Origin: Sinonovacula constricta
Taxonomy: Eukaryota; Mollusca; Bivalvia; Cardiida; Solecurtidae
DNA: 64,000 nucleotides
Assembly (NCBI GenBank): GCA_007844125.1
Contig: CM017561.1
Coordinates: 62,725,256 to 62,789,255, forward strand
Reading direction: 5' to 3'
Shown: positions 26,525 to 38,400 of the stretch, one piece after another
How the letters are laid out: every line of letters starts with the position of its first letter
Numbering within the stretch: position 1 is the stretch's first letter
Notes under the pieces: generated by a model
The model's database searches: none
What the model was told of the DNA's origin: nothing
The model's input: only the letters and a program-made list of their open reading frames with translations
Position numbers and translations under genes: made by a program

Positions 26525-29500
26525 AAAGGTCCTATCAAAATTTTCACAGATATTAAAATTTTATCTACCAGTAGACAAAGGCAAACAAGGTAAATGCAAA
26601 TGTGACAAAAACACGGAGACGAGACATAACACACATAGAGAAAAACCATCAGTTACCGCCTTGGAACGGTCAATCGACAAAAGGGCCAACTGGGGTGCTT
26701 AAACCTGGTTTGTGGACCGCTCCAACCTCGCACTTCCTGAAGGTTTTTCTAGCAAACAAACAGTGTAAATAACAACATCCCGTCAAAGTGAAACAGCTAG
26801 CAGTAAGCACCTGCATCGGGGGTTAAAACAGATACAATGAACTTATATACATACATAACAACTAGTAATAAAAGAAACTATGAACATACGAGTATGTACA
26901 ATATGTACTGTAGAAAAAAGCCTCGGCAACGTAAAAATAAAAATTCCAAACAAGAGATTAGTTTGAAATAAAACAGCCCAAGCGCTGATATATTATAAGA
27001 TATTATAGGAACAAATAAAACAGCCCAAGCGCTGATATATTATAAGAACAAATAAAACAGCCCAAGCGCTGATATATAATAAGATCAATTTAAATATGGC
27101 ATATAATGCCATGACATCATGTTCCAAAAGTGTCAAAAGTGAAATGTAAAAAATACGAAAGAAAACATCGAAATTAAGAAAACAACCTACCAACAAAATA
27201 AAATGTAGTATTGTTAAGAGCTAATAAGTTAAAAAGAAAATAATGAAAAGCCGAGAATTTATCCGCATTTGGCATATAATATGTAAGAAAGGTACTAAAA
27301 ATCCGATGTTATACCTACTGTGAAATCTCATGTAAAGGGTATGGAGACTGCTCAAGTTGTCTCACCTATATAGGGCACGACTGGAGAGATGAAGAGACAA
27401 GAATTCCAACAGTAACTGTCCAATTATGGCTTTAAGTCACTGTTTTCATATAGTCTCAACGACCTGTCCGGTCACCGTGTAATTTAAAAGCAATGTTCTT
27501 GACTGTAAAAGGGTCACTTGAAAGCAATGCAGTACAACGAAGGATTCCCGGGTTGTAACCGTCTGCAATACATTTTCTGATAAGTTTTGTAAAGTGGTCA
27601 AAAACGTTATTAAGACCCTTAATTTTCTTTAACTTGTATAAAACATTTCCATAAAATGCAGGATGGCTTATGCCTTTCTGCATCAGTGTTTTCATACTGC
27701 TATTATACTTAGAAGCAATAAAACCATTGCGGTGAAAGAATTTAGAAAACGCCTTAATTTTATGAAAATTAATTTTCTTAATTTATGAAAACGAAATGTA
27801 ACAGTTTAGAAAAAATAAACATGTTTCTAGCATTGAAATCTTCTACTTTAGTACAAACTCGTGCAAACCTTGTAAGTTGTGATATGTAAATACCATAAGA
27901 GGTAGCACGAGGTGAATCACCGTCAAGGTATGGATAATTCACAATACTTAAGTTGAAATCATCTTTCTTGTCATAGATTTTAGAAGAGACGTTGTCATTG
28001 GAAATAGCGATCTCAATGTCTAGAAATGCTGCATTTAAATGTCAGTTATTTGCTTTATTAAGGATAAGTTCTGGAGGGTAAATCAGATGGATCATTTGAG
28101 AAAAGAAAGGATTATCTATAGTAAGAATATCGTCAAGATAACGTGACGTTAAATTGAAAGCCACTATAATGTGGCTTTGTTTAGAAGGGGATAAAGTTAA
28201 CAAATCTGCAATCAATGGTGCACAGTTGGTTCCCATAGGAATACCAATTACTTATCTAAATAAAGTGTCACCGCATTTTATGTAAATATTGTCTAATAGG
28301 AAACGTAGAGCTTTACAAACATCCGAGCAAGTCCACATAGTAAACTTTTCTAAGAAAGTGTTGATAAAAAATGCATTACTTTCATGACATGCAATTTATA
28401 GACGTTGCTCTCGAGCAAATGTTTTCTCAATAAGAGCAATCAATGTGGTCTTAAGTAAATCATGAGGTAAAGAAGTGTACAGCGTAGAGAAATCGTAAGT
28501 ATTAACTGCAGAGCAATGAAAGTTTAAAGTACGAAACTTGTCTAAGACTTCTGAAGATTTTTGTATAGACCAAAAAATGTTTATTCCTGAATTTTCATAC
28601 ACTTTTTCACAATATTTAACTACGTGATTGAAAAGGCTGTAAGGCAAGACGTAAGTAATTTAGATATGTGAGTGGTGGTGCTAGAGCTGGCATTAGCTAT
28701 GAATCGTGACTTGTATGGTGTTTTGTGAAGCTTAGGAATCCAGTACAGTGAAGGAAGTTTATCTTGTTTAGATTCTATTTTGATATTAAAAGTATGCAAT
28801 ATCTGTTTGTGTTTGCCAATGACTGTCTAAAGTCAAGGTTGGAGCTAGAGTAAGAACTGGTGGGGATAACTCAGCACTCAGTACATTATTGTGATATAGT
28901 CGTCAGACAAAAAATTATGTTGTTTGAAGCTTTGTCTGTCGGTACAAGTACAAATTTATCGTGAATATTCTGAAAGGACTGTTATAGATGTTTTAAGAGA
29001 TAAAAAGGTTTCTTAGGTAAACTAGAAGGATGGGAGCGGTAGAATTTAACGCGAATTTTTATTATCTTAAAAATGGCTTTCTTCCAAGAATTGAGTGCTA
29101 CTGTATCCGTGTTTTCTCTTTTACACCAGCGATCAGCAAACAGATTAATTGCATCAGCTATTTCATTGCAACAAAGGTCAAAATCTATTTCATCTGGCAG
29201 GCGATATTTCGGACCCTTAAAGAGTAATTTTCTTAATTTATAGTCATCGACGATGTTTAAATCCCCAGTAATTATATGGCCAGAAGGTAAATAACAGAAA
29301 GGTGAAGTTGAACAGTTACAAGAACCTTGCGAGGATCTTTCAGGTTAAAATCTGCTACAGTCTTGTTGTAATTAAAAATAAGACCTCTAATGGGGTTTTT
29401 GTACTTATAACAAATCATTGGGTTTTCTTTGTTTTCGAAGTAACTTGGGATTTTATTGATGATATTTTTGTCCCTAAAGATACTAGGTAAGTCGATAAAG

Positions 29501-30660
29501 TAAATCCCTTTATTAATGTATTTGATTTTCATGAAATGTCGTTTGTGTTGAGAGTGTTTATCAATATGAGGTCTTAAAGCATGGGTTGTATACTTTTGAA
29601 TGATGGAACCACCTCATATAAAGGATGAGTAGGTAAATATATTTTATCTGCCTCATTGTGCAAAATAACTAGTGATTTCAAAGGTAGATTTGTAACTGTA
29701 CAAAGTAAGGCATGAATACCAGATCGAATATAAAGTGTGTTCAGATCTTGAATAGAAACATTTTTCCTAAATCTGCGTTTGAGATTATGATTTTTTTCTA
29801 ATTCCATGAGATCGGCGTTTGCGCTTGCGTAAAGATAGAATGCTAAAGATGTCAATGTTCGGATTTTTAGAAATATTGCCCGCCTGATGAATATTGTCAT
29901 TAAAACCGAGTGGATATGGAGTCTGAAGTTTTTTCATCCAATCAAGTTCGGCACTGTATCTGGCCTGTAATTTAAATCCTTTAGACACATCGTCATCGAA
30001 AACAAGTTTTGTAAAGGATGAATGTTCACATATTTTAAAGAATGTCCAATAGTTAGAAAATGATTATAAAGGTAGTTCTTAAAACGACGAACGTTACGGA
30101 TTTTATATGAATGTTCTCGAAATCTAATTTTGAGCGCCCGCCCCGTTTGGCCAATGTACTGTAGTTTACAGTTAGGATGGTTTCATGTTATAACATAAAT
30201 TATTTTGTTACTTTGCCAATTAACATCACAAGGTAAGGAAATGTTACGGCCATTTACAGTAGACTTGACAGTGGATTTTCAAAGGAATCTACATGTACTA
30301 CATCTTTTATAAGTACACTTGTACATGTACTACATCTTTTATAATTACACTTGTAGATATTAAAGTACACATTTTGTCCACTCTGCATTTGTGCTGGGGT
30401 ATTCTTTACATTACTACTAAAAATGTTACGTAAAATACATGACTGTCGAAGAAATAAATTACTCGAATAAGAAATTTAAACCCCGGAAGACAGGTGCAAT
30501 TTTATTGGTGAAATATTGACAGTGACTCTTCTTGAAAATATATCATCAGCACCATTAGACAAATGCACAGTAGACACATTATGGAAGTTTAAGGGGAACA
30601 TATTAATGTTTGGTTGTAGTAGCCTGTTCAAGGTTGTTTTATTTCAAGTAAAATAAACCT
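26525..30660 (-). mobile_element. Penelope-like retroelement with N-terminal GIY-YIG (Naiad-like), degraded
   Basis: Read leftwards from 30.5 kb: a Cys motif YKCNYKRCSTC (about 30330-30370), a GIY-YIG-like block CKLQYIGQTGRALKIRFREH (about 30100-30170), a linker with SKGFKLQARYSAELDWMKKL (about 29940-29985), KGPKYRLPDEIDFDLC (about 29175-29220), RT motifs TYDFSTLYTSLPHDLL (about 28460-28500), MGTNCAPLIADL (about 28205-28236) and RYLDDIL (about 28130-28150), then the C-terminal KTLMQKGIS region (about 27670) and a 3' UTR. The endonuclease lying before the RT is the permuted order described for Naiad/Chlamys PLEs; classical Penelope has it after. Frameshifts and stops split it, so it is inactive. 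The exact 5' boundary is uncertain. Confidence 0.82.
26950..27085 (-). repeat. Short tandem repeat in PLE 3' UTR
   Basis: Three copies of a unit of roughly 36-46 bp containing aaaacagcccaagcgctgat followed by atattataag. The plus-strand copy at about 2855-2880 has one such unit. Confidence 0.85.
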
Positions 30661-30894
30661 AAGTCCAAGGTTTGTCAAAAAGAAAATATACGTAACAATC
30701 CTGATAGGATGAATTAGATGAAAACGTACGAGAATATGTCTATGCCATGTATTCACCAATTTAAAGCTTGTAGTAAATAGTTTACCACTTTATGAATATT
30801 TTTGGAAAGCTCCAACGTCAGTAACATGCTTCTTAAAACATCATTTGTTAAAACTGATATGTGTATATATGATCTAAATTAACATATATTTTAG

Positions 30895-30975
30895 ACCATA
30901 CAATGCACGGTAATGGTTCCACAACGGGTGCAACTACACCGTCCGGAACAGGAACCGCAACGCAAATAACGCAAG
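30895..30975 (+). CDS. 81-bp Thr-rich linker exon, copy 2
   Basis: Phase 1-1 exon after acatatattttag with donor GTTTGT. It reads HTMHGNGSTTGATTPSGTGT then ATQITQ, dominated by Thr, Gly and Ser, with the look of an O-glycosylated spacer. It has the same length as exon 16446-16526 and the same start (ac cat), GSTT core and end. It is placed between the last ShKT and the LU domain and joins as G|AC to give Asp before FKC. Confidence 0.72.
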
Positions 30976-33600
30976 GTTTGTATTTGCTTGTAAATTAAAC
31001 AAATGCTGCAGACTGTTATTCAGAAAGTGATAGTTGATATATGTGGACACAATTTGCACCTAACAAATTATCCCACACTAAGCATAATAAGGTTTAATTA
31101 AACAGCTTAATTGTTGCTGCGTTGTATATGCCTGAAGAGTCAGATTATCGTATATCTCGAGTAGTCCGTCCGGCTGCCTGTTCTTCCATCTGCCCGTCTG
31201 TTAGTTCGGTAGCAGTGCGGAAAAAACCTCCATTATTATTGAGCCAAATGTCTTCATCTCATTACTAAAATTGATGTCTCATTGTGCACAAAAGTGATTT
31301 AAATGGGAACACATTTTTTGTTCTGGGATTATTTCCCTTTTTTTTTTCCTGGCTAATGACCGCGCGGATATATAATATTTATTAACACTATTACTTTAAA
31401 CCTGCAGGAATTACTTATGTTGATGACCAGGTTTGTATAAAGGTGGAGTATTTCAGATTTCATTGTTCGCTCGGTACATTCGAGTACATAATTATTACCT
31501 AGTAGCATAACATTTATTGTACACAAAATCGAAATACGAGACAAGCTCATGATATTTGTAAATAACGAAAGATCCTCGCTGAAACTTTATAATTTAACGG
31601 AAAAAGGGAATTATATTACTTTTTCAATTTTATACTTCTGTCTTAATTAATTATGCCTTAGACTAAACCTTTAATGGCATTGTAACAATAAACAATACAA
31701 ATGTCATCTGAATTCAAGATGGATACTCGCGAATTGAATTTTTGCAAACTGATATTAATTTAGGCGGGTACCTTAAGGTAGCATTTTACCAATATATTAT
31801 AAAAAATCATAAACTCTATGGCCATATCCGTAAAGCAATGTGATCATTTATAAGCATAATATCACTGATTCGTTTTGTTGCTTGAAAGGTTCTTATATAA
31901 GAGGCTATTTGATCGAACTCGATTAATTCTTTCTTTTTGTAATGAAAAGATAAAATGGTATCTATTTCACAATACATTACTTTACCTGACGAAAATTAAT
32001 ACAAATACCAAGAAAAGCAAACTTGAAAAGCAAAATGGGAACATCAGATATAATAACGATAATGAGCTCGATAACCACTCGACTTTACAAGCAGATAGTT
32101 TATGGTTGCTGTTCGTAAATAGTATTCGTTTAACTTTGTTTACTCTGAACACCCTGGATATTTTAAAAGAAAATTTATTTTCAACGTTAATACGTTAGTG
32201 ATTGAATATGTTTCAATGGGGACAAACATATAAAAGCAACATGTACGAGAGAGGTTGGGTTTCACATCATTACACATCTCAATATTCGTACAAATTTGAC
32301 CATCTGCCACAAATGATTTTATTGGTTACAGATAAAATTTATACGTGTCATTTCAACATATATACCATACTGATTGCAAAATTGAAAAATGAAGTATCAT
32401 AAAACAATAAATAAAAACTAAATTGTTTGATTTTTTTAAAATAACTCAATTTAACTAAACACATATCTTTTTGTCCTTTTTCACTAGACAATTGGTTTTA
32501 TTTTAAATGATACCATATAATTTAAACCTAACAAATAGTAAAATGGAACTCCTTTTAATGCATTCATCCTCACTGCATAGGGTCAAGTCATCTGCGGTGC
32601 GCCGATGGTTCTACTCGGATATTTGTCTGTGGTGTTTCTCCACCAAAATAATTGGACGTTTCTATAATAACCATACGTTTTCGTTCTTACAGACACAACA
32701 GTAGTACTCTTTAATTATTAAAACTGATTTCATAGTCTGGTTTTTCGAAAGAACGTTGCAATAAACTCACTTGTGTATTCATTTAAAAAAAATAATTGCA
32801 AAAATACAGCCACCGCCACTTCCGTGTAACTGTTGCAAGTAAGTTTTGTTTAAACTTTCAGGGCAGCCTGGTCATAGTTTGTCTTATGTGGCTGAGTCAC
32901 AAAACCACACGACCCGTTCCTTATATTTACTTAGACTATAAAATCGCTTTTAGCACTTCGGTTAAAAGTTTATGGCTGACATATGTAGGGACATTTGGAT
33001 TTCAAACAAGTTAAAACACTCACATATGCTGTTTAATAATTCAGCCTAAAGACATGTTAAAATAGATTCTAGTTATCAGCGAGAAAAATGACTCAGTTAT
33101 CGATTGTGGATACCCTTTCCAGCAAAAGCCTACGATTTTGACCATCTCTTACAAGGTTGTTTCAGTATGTTTTTGTCATTTTTTCTTATTAGTTATATAT
33201 ATATATTTAAATTTCTTAAGATCAGACCTGAGTGGATACTTTCTAATAGACTGTTGTCATGATATATTTACTGTGTGAAAAGGATCAGCACGCAGAACAA
33301 GAATTATTGTGCAGAACATTATATCTGCGCATCAATGATAGTAAAGGACTTTAATAAATGAAAGATATGTTAATTTCGGTTCTACGTACTATTTCAATAC
33401 CGAAAGCTTAATATTATCATTGTATAATCGTGTGAGCGTGTATGCGATCATGTACGTGTGTGCGTTTATGTGTGTGTGTGTATGTGTGTGTGTGTGTGTG
33501 TGTGGCTGGCGAATAAAAAGTTTGGAAGGAAAAATATGTTTTTAGAAATCTGGTTTATTTTTTAATGAATTATTTAAAATAAACTTTGCAACTTCTTCAG
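30976..33600. other. Intron, no recognised exons
   Basis: Phase-1 intron of 2.6 kb. ORFs at 31875-32402 and 32507-33014 show no family motif. A (TG)n tract lies at about 33430-33503. Confidence 0.65.
33430..33503. repeat. (TG)n microsatellite
   Basis: Imperfect tg run, pure towards the right end, about 100 bp before the LU exon acceptor. Confidence 0.9.
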
Positions 33601-33736
33601 ACTTCAAATGCCACGTTTGCGGCAATACTAGTTAGCAGTTTTGCGATGTCATGTATGAGGAAGCCAGTTGTCCTTATCCGTATTGTGTAAATGAAATGCG
33701 AAATGATAACTTCGGAGTTAAATATGTTACTCGAAA
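33601..33736 (+). CDS. LU (Ly6/uPAR) domain exon, N-terminal half, with in-frame TAG
   Basis: 136-bp exon, phase 1 in and phase 2 out, after aacttcttcag with donor GTATGT. It reads FKCHVCGNTS, then TAG at 33633-33635, then QFCDVMYEEASCPYPYC and a basic end VTRK. The C-x2-C start and later cysteines fit the N-terminal fingers of an LU domain. The phase-2 end joins exactly to the next exon, which supplies the second half with CCxxxLCN. The TAG would end the protein just inside the domain and, lying about 100 nt before the last junction, should trigger nonsense-mediated decay. It could be a null allele, a sequence error or a first step to pseudogenisation. Confidence 0.75.
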
Positions 33737-34305
33737 GTATGTGTATATATCATAATTCGCTCATTCTTTATCAATAAACAACTATTACATTCTCTCTGTC
33801 AGAAGAATTAGGGTACCTCTCTGAGATTTTTTTTTATAAAGATTGTGTCTAAAACATCCGGCAAAGGAACACATAATTTGATTAATCTGTTTATAATCTT
33901 GTTGTTTGCGACATTTTCATATCTTAGGTGATACATACATTGTTATTCATGTTTTTGTGGAGCAAACCTATGATGCCATGAGAAAGCTAGCTTTTCTAAC
34001 ATTCACTTGTAACAATAAATAAGAGGTAGGATAATTTAAAAGAATAAACACCAGACCATTTTTCACAACCTTCTTTTGGTTAAGTATTTTGATCTGTGAC
34101 ATACACACTTTATTCTACAGTAAAAACCACACGTTGGGTTCCCACCATGTAAAAATACATTTTTGAGAAAAAATAAACAGACCTGATAATTTGTTTCAGA
34201 CGCACGTAGTTTGTTTTTAACAAATATTTTTTCGTGTTAATGTACAAGATGATATAAAATGTCTGCAAATGACCACTGGAAATAAATCAATTTAATATTA
34301 TACAG
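33737..34305. other. Phase-2 intron inside the LU domain
   Basis: AT-rich, 569 bp, with nothing recognised. It is the only phase-2 intron I see in the window, splitting one domain rather than separating modules. Confidence 0.75.
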
Positions 34306-34492
34306 ATGCGGAACAGAACGAGACTGCAAGATTGATTGGCTTTCGGATACCAGTGATAATGACCGTTGCATGAACTTCGATGAAGGCCAAATCTACAACG
34401 TTGCCATGAACTGTACATACTGCTGTGTGAACAGTCTGTGCAACAGGCCAATTAGGCCGGACAGAGTGGACCTCTATACGGCTACACCATGA
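34306..34492 (+). CDS. Last exon: LU domain C-terminal half and stop
   Basis: After acceptor aatattatacag the exon supplies the last base of a Lys codon, then CGTERDCKIDWLSDTSDN, DRCMNFDEGQIYNVAMNCTY, CCVNSLCN and a tail ending YTATP before TGA at 34490-34492. CCxxxLCN is the C-terminal signature of Ly6/uPAR domains. No hydrophobic GPI-attachment tail follows, so the product looks secreted rather than membrane-anchored. This closes the left-hand gene. Confidence 0.85.
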
Positions 34493-34633
34493 GCTGCATA
34501 ACATTCGTTTGTTGTAATTTTGAAATTGGCATTGTTCATATATTGCATTTGATTCATCTAACTTGTTATACCTTAAAAGCTTAGTGTCATTTTGTATTGT
34601 TGTTTAAATTTGATACTTGGGGGTGGAGACAAT

Positions 34634-34639
34634 AATAAA
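34634..34639 (+). terminator. Polyadenylation signal of left-hand gene
   Basis: AATAAA (within aataataaaac) 142 bp after the stop codon, which would give a 3' UTR of about 160 bp. Downstream sequence is T-rich (cttttgtttt). Confidence 0.7.
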
Positions 34640-34691
34640 ACTTTTGTTTTAATAGTCACTATTTTAATGTAGTACTATATATATTCATATA
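34640..34691. other. Short spacer between gene end and transposon
   Basis: AT-rich; ends in tatata directly at the outer edge of the transposon's left inverted repeat. Confidence 0.6.
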
Positions 34692-34724
34692 TAGACGGAT
34701 CAAATTGGCGTTGAACTCCCCAAA

Positions 34725-34985
34725 AAATTGATACAAAAGGTTTCTCAACGGATTCTGGTACCATTAGGCATGCTAAATAACATACTAAAAATCTAGTATA
34801 ATCTGACATCCGGAAAAGGGTAATTTTCAAGATGGCGTCCAAGATGGCCGTCAAGAGCGTAAAATCGCTATATCTCAATTACTATTCAACCTAGAAAGGT
34901 GGTTTTGGTGTCTAACCATAAGTTTGAGGAATTCAAAGAAATCAATGAAATTACTATCAGTTATTTATTTATTCACAAATCCAAG
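34725..34985 (+). repeat. Left terminal inverted repeat (core)
   Basis: Starts ttgatacaaaaggtttctca and includes the paired aagatggcgtcc/aagatggccg motif and ctcaattactattcaacc. It is inverted to about 39790-40045. Confidence 0.85.
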
Positions 34986-35084
34986 ATGGCGTCCAAAGAT
35001 GGCCGCCCATTCACTCACATGGCTTTAAGCAAGTGTTGTGTTCAAACATGATTATAAATTATGCTGTCTCTGGTTTACTTTTTG

Positions 35085-35325
35085 ATTCAAAACATTTGTC
35101 ATTGGATTCTGACACCATACGAGGGGTGATCTAGTGCAATCTGATTTCTGGAAAGGAGTTTTTTTCAGGATGGCCTCCAATATGGCTGCCGCGAGCTTAA
35201 GATGGCTGTACCTCAATTACTATTCAACCTAGAAAGGTGGCTTTGGTGTCTGATACAGGTTTTGATGCTCAAGTAATCTCATTAAATTAGTACAATTACC
35301 CTTAATTAATTATTTATTGACAAAT
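35085..35325 (+). repeat. Second, direct copy of the left TIR unit
   Basis: About 360 bp inside the first unit the same order recurs in the same orientation, more diverged: ggattctgacaccat, atctagtgcaatctgat, caggatggcctccaatatgg, ctcaattactattcaaccta, gaaaggtggctttggtgtct. No matching second copy is evident at the right end. Confidence 0.75.
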
Positions 35326-35480
35326 CCAATATTTTCAGTGTGTCTATCTAGGTTTCGAGCACCCAGAAAATCATCAAAAGTACCTAAATAAAAGGTTTGA
35401 AACAAATGGCACAAATTGTGATCCAGTAATCCAATAAACCAAGTTTACCAGCCCATTAGGACATTGTAGTATACACTTAG

Positions 35481-38400
35481 TCACTGTTCATCCTCATCAT
35501 CTGACTCCTCTGGAAGGAACTTGTTATGTGGATTGTCACATTCTTCAAGTTGGCACGGTCCACAGACAGTAGTACATGGCAGTCCACATCTTCTACATGA
35601 GCAGCGGAGGGTCTTGCAGGCAGTAGAGCAGTTACAGCGAATGACTGACAAGAGACTGTCTGGAGCAGCATTAATTCTTGACATCAGTGGGACGAACCGA
35701 TTATCCAGGACTCACCTCATTATGGCAACCATGATGGCGTCCTCCCGACGTGGAGGGTGATTATGGAGGCAGTTGGGTTCAAGAAGAGAAATTCGTGCTG
35801 TTATCGCATTGTTCAGACATTTCTTGGATCACTTGCCAATCTCTGTGTGTCGGTTTTGGTGAAGGGCCAATGAAGACAGGTCTCCCGCTTCTGGAAAACT
35901 TTGCCAACACCGAAAATCCGAGAAGAATTCGTGTCGCAACAGTCATGGCATTGAAGAACAAGCAACTGAGAACACAGATCATGTCCGAGGATGTTCTTTT
36001 AGGCGGTTGATGTCATACACTTTAAAACTGCCATCAGGTTTGGTTCTGTCTGATTTGAAATAAAGAGCCATAGTGTCTCCCTGTGCATAGTAAAGGAGCA
36101 AGACAAGGAGATCTGTATCTTCTCCAATCAGCGTAGTGGTGTGTAGACGAGATGCCTCCACTGCTGCCTTTACTATGTCTACATCAGCATCTCCGAGTGC
36201 ATTGACCAGAGTGCAATCCCTTTCTCTCAGTTCATCACTTATCATCTGGATCAGTCTCTGTTTATTGACATCTCTTGACAGGAACTCTTCCTTCTTGCCT
36301 AAGAACTCTGTCTCTGCTGTAAAGGTGTCAATGGGATGAATATTTTGTCCTCTTCTCTCATGCGTGTTGTCTTTAATGGATGGCCCTTCATCATAGCCAT
36401 CAAAGACAACGGTCGTAGCTGAACCATAATGTCGGATGGTAAAATCAGCATATGACTGCGCTATGTCACCATAGCTTTCTCCTTGTTTCCATGGTATTCG
36501 GTGCAGCAAGGAACCCCCATCAAGGACATGATACTCTGTTTCTGGTACAGAATCTTGGATTGCATCATGTGCATGATCACAGATCGCCTGTGCAAGTTGT
36601 GGCTTATCAGCCTTTCGGAAGACGTTTCTGGCTTCAAAGAGAGCAGGAGGGAAAGGAATGAGCTCGTAACGCATAACTTCCTCCAATGATAGCTCTCCAG
36701 TTTGGGAGACCACCAGAAACGTTGAAAGAGGAGTGCAGAATCAATGGTTCGATCAGGAGCAACCTTGATAGCTGATGTTTGTCCAAGGGTTATGGCCTTA
36801 TCCTTTCTACTGAACGAGAATGTGAATGCAGGCTGTCCAATCATTTTCTGCATGACTTTGCATCCAACAGACTCATATTCGTGCACGTTCACACCTTCCT
36901 CAGCCATAACACCAGTAACAACATTCCTTAACGAAGAGTCTGGCGAGAAAGGTGACCATGCAACAAATTTTGCACTGATCTCCTCCAGGTCAGTAGCATC
37001 CCTTTTCATCCTTGCCTCCGTCACATCTTTGTGCTGTTCAGATGTCGAGTACGACAGGTTCGTGAACTCCTGCATTGCGATGTTGTACTCCGATGTTATG
37101 GGCCTTGACATGGTCCAGATGGCTCTCTGTTCTTCAGACATTCCCCCTCCGTGTGTCATACCTCCAGTGGTCTTCAACGACCTCATCAATGTCGTCTCGA
37201 TGACAAGATCTGAGCTAAGGCCTGCCCACAACTGGTTGCTCCGACGGATAACATGAAAGCCCTTTTCGAACTTTCTGAAAAGGTCTGGGTGTTTGAAGTC
37301 AAGCTGGCCGATCTCTTGGACATAGAAGTATGCTGATTTCAAGAAGTTGTAATGCCCAGCTGCGGCGAATATCGGCAAGCAGTCGAAAACAGCACGTAGG
37401 TGCATCAGCCAAGAACCTGTTCGATCTGCTTTCATCCGTGACCTAGCAACTTTTACCATGTTTTGATAATTCAGCCACAACTGACTTGTTTTTGACCTAG
37501 CACTCAATTCTGTCTTCCTTTTCTCCAGCTCTTCATCTATTCGACTCAGGTTTTGTTATGTTGCCTCACCATTCAACAGCGCACTATACATCCCTTCAGA
37601 CTCTTCAACCACTGCTGCGAATTCGGGACTACCATCTGCCATCTCTGACACAATCATACGGTTAAGACATCTGTCTACAAGATGGCCACGGAAGGCTCTC
37701 TGAACCGATTTGCCGGTCAGCATATGGGCTACAGAATTTTCACCATAAACTGTCCCAAGAATCTCCTTGAGTCCCGTGCCTTCCATCAGTGTACCAATCG
37801 CTCCTAGCAGGTTCATGAAGGTGTGGAAGCCTCCTAGCAACAGAACAATGGATTTGAGATGGCTTCCTGGCGGTGAATCTAGGACTATCTCTTGTGCCTT
37901 CCAATATAGGGGTGGTCGAATGTGACTACTGGGTCAAGATGGTGCTTGTAAGCAAGACGACAAAGGAACTCCAATGTTGACAGGATACATGTCTTGTCGC
38001 CGGAGTATATATCTATCATCGGTAGGTACCTGATTGAAGACTGGCCTGGATGATCGTTTCCCTGGTAAATAATGTTCATCATCCCCTGCCAACCTGGAGT
38101 GGCCTGTTTGAAGTTGAACGACAACTCCCAAAGCAGATCAACCCTGGTGTCGCATTCGGTGAGATCAGGAAGTTCGTTGAAAGTGATTTATCTATTATCG
38201 CAATCTTTGACTTCTCTACAATGTTCAGTTCCATTGTTCTGTGCCTAGGAATGCAAAAGTCCGTCTTCTGTCCTGGCGTCAAGGCAGCAATCATGCCCAT
38301 CCCGTGAAATGTTCCTTTCCCATCAATTGTGAGAATGTTATGATCCACATTGTCTGCTGTGAAAAACAAGGCCATGTTCAACGCATCAATATCCTGGCCA

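Larger units (their letters stand above)
24101..30894. other. Largest intron, filled with repeats
   Basis: Phase-1 intron of 6.8 kb. From left to right: an unrecognised stretch to 24.5 kb, repeat copies B and C, a tetranucleotide repeat (25975-26190), a SINE 3' part, and the large minus-strand PLE (about 26525-30660). Confidence 0.8.

Noticed and set aside
36452..37256. Plus-strand ORFs up to 170 codons.
   Set aside because: They lie antisense to the recognisable minus-strand transposon ORF and have no motif.
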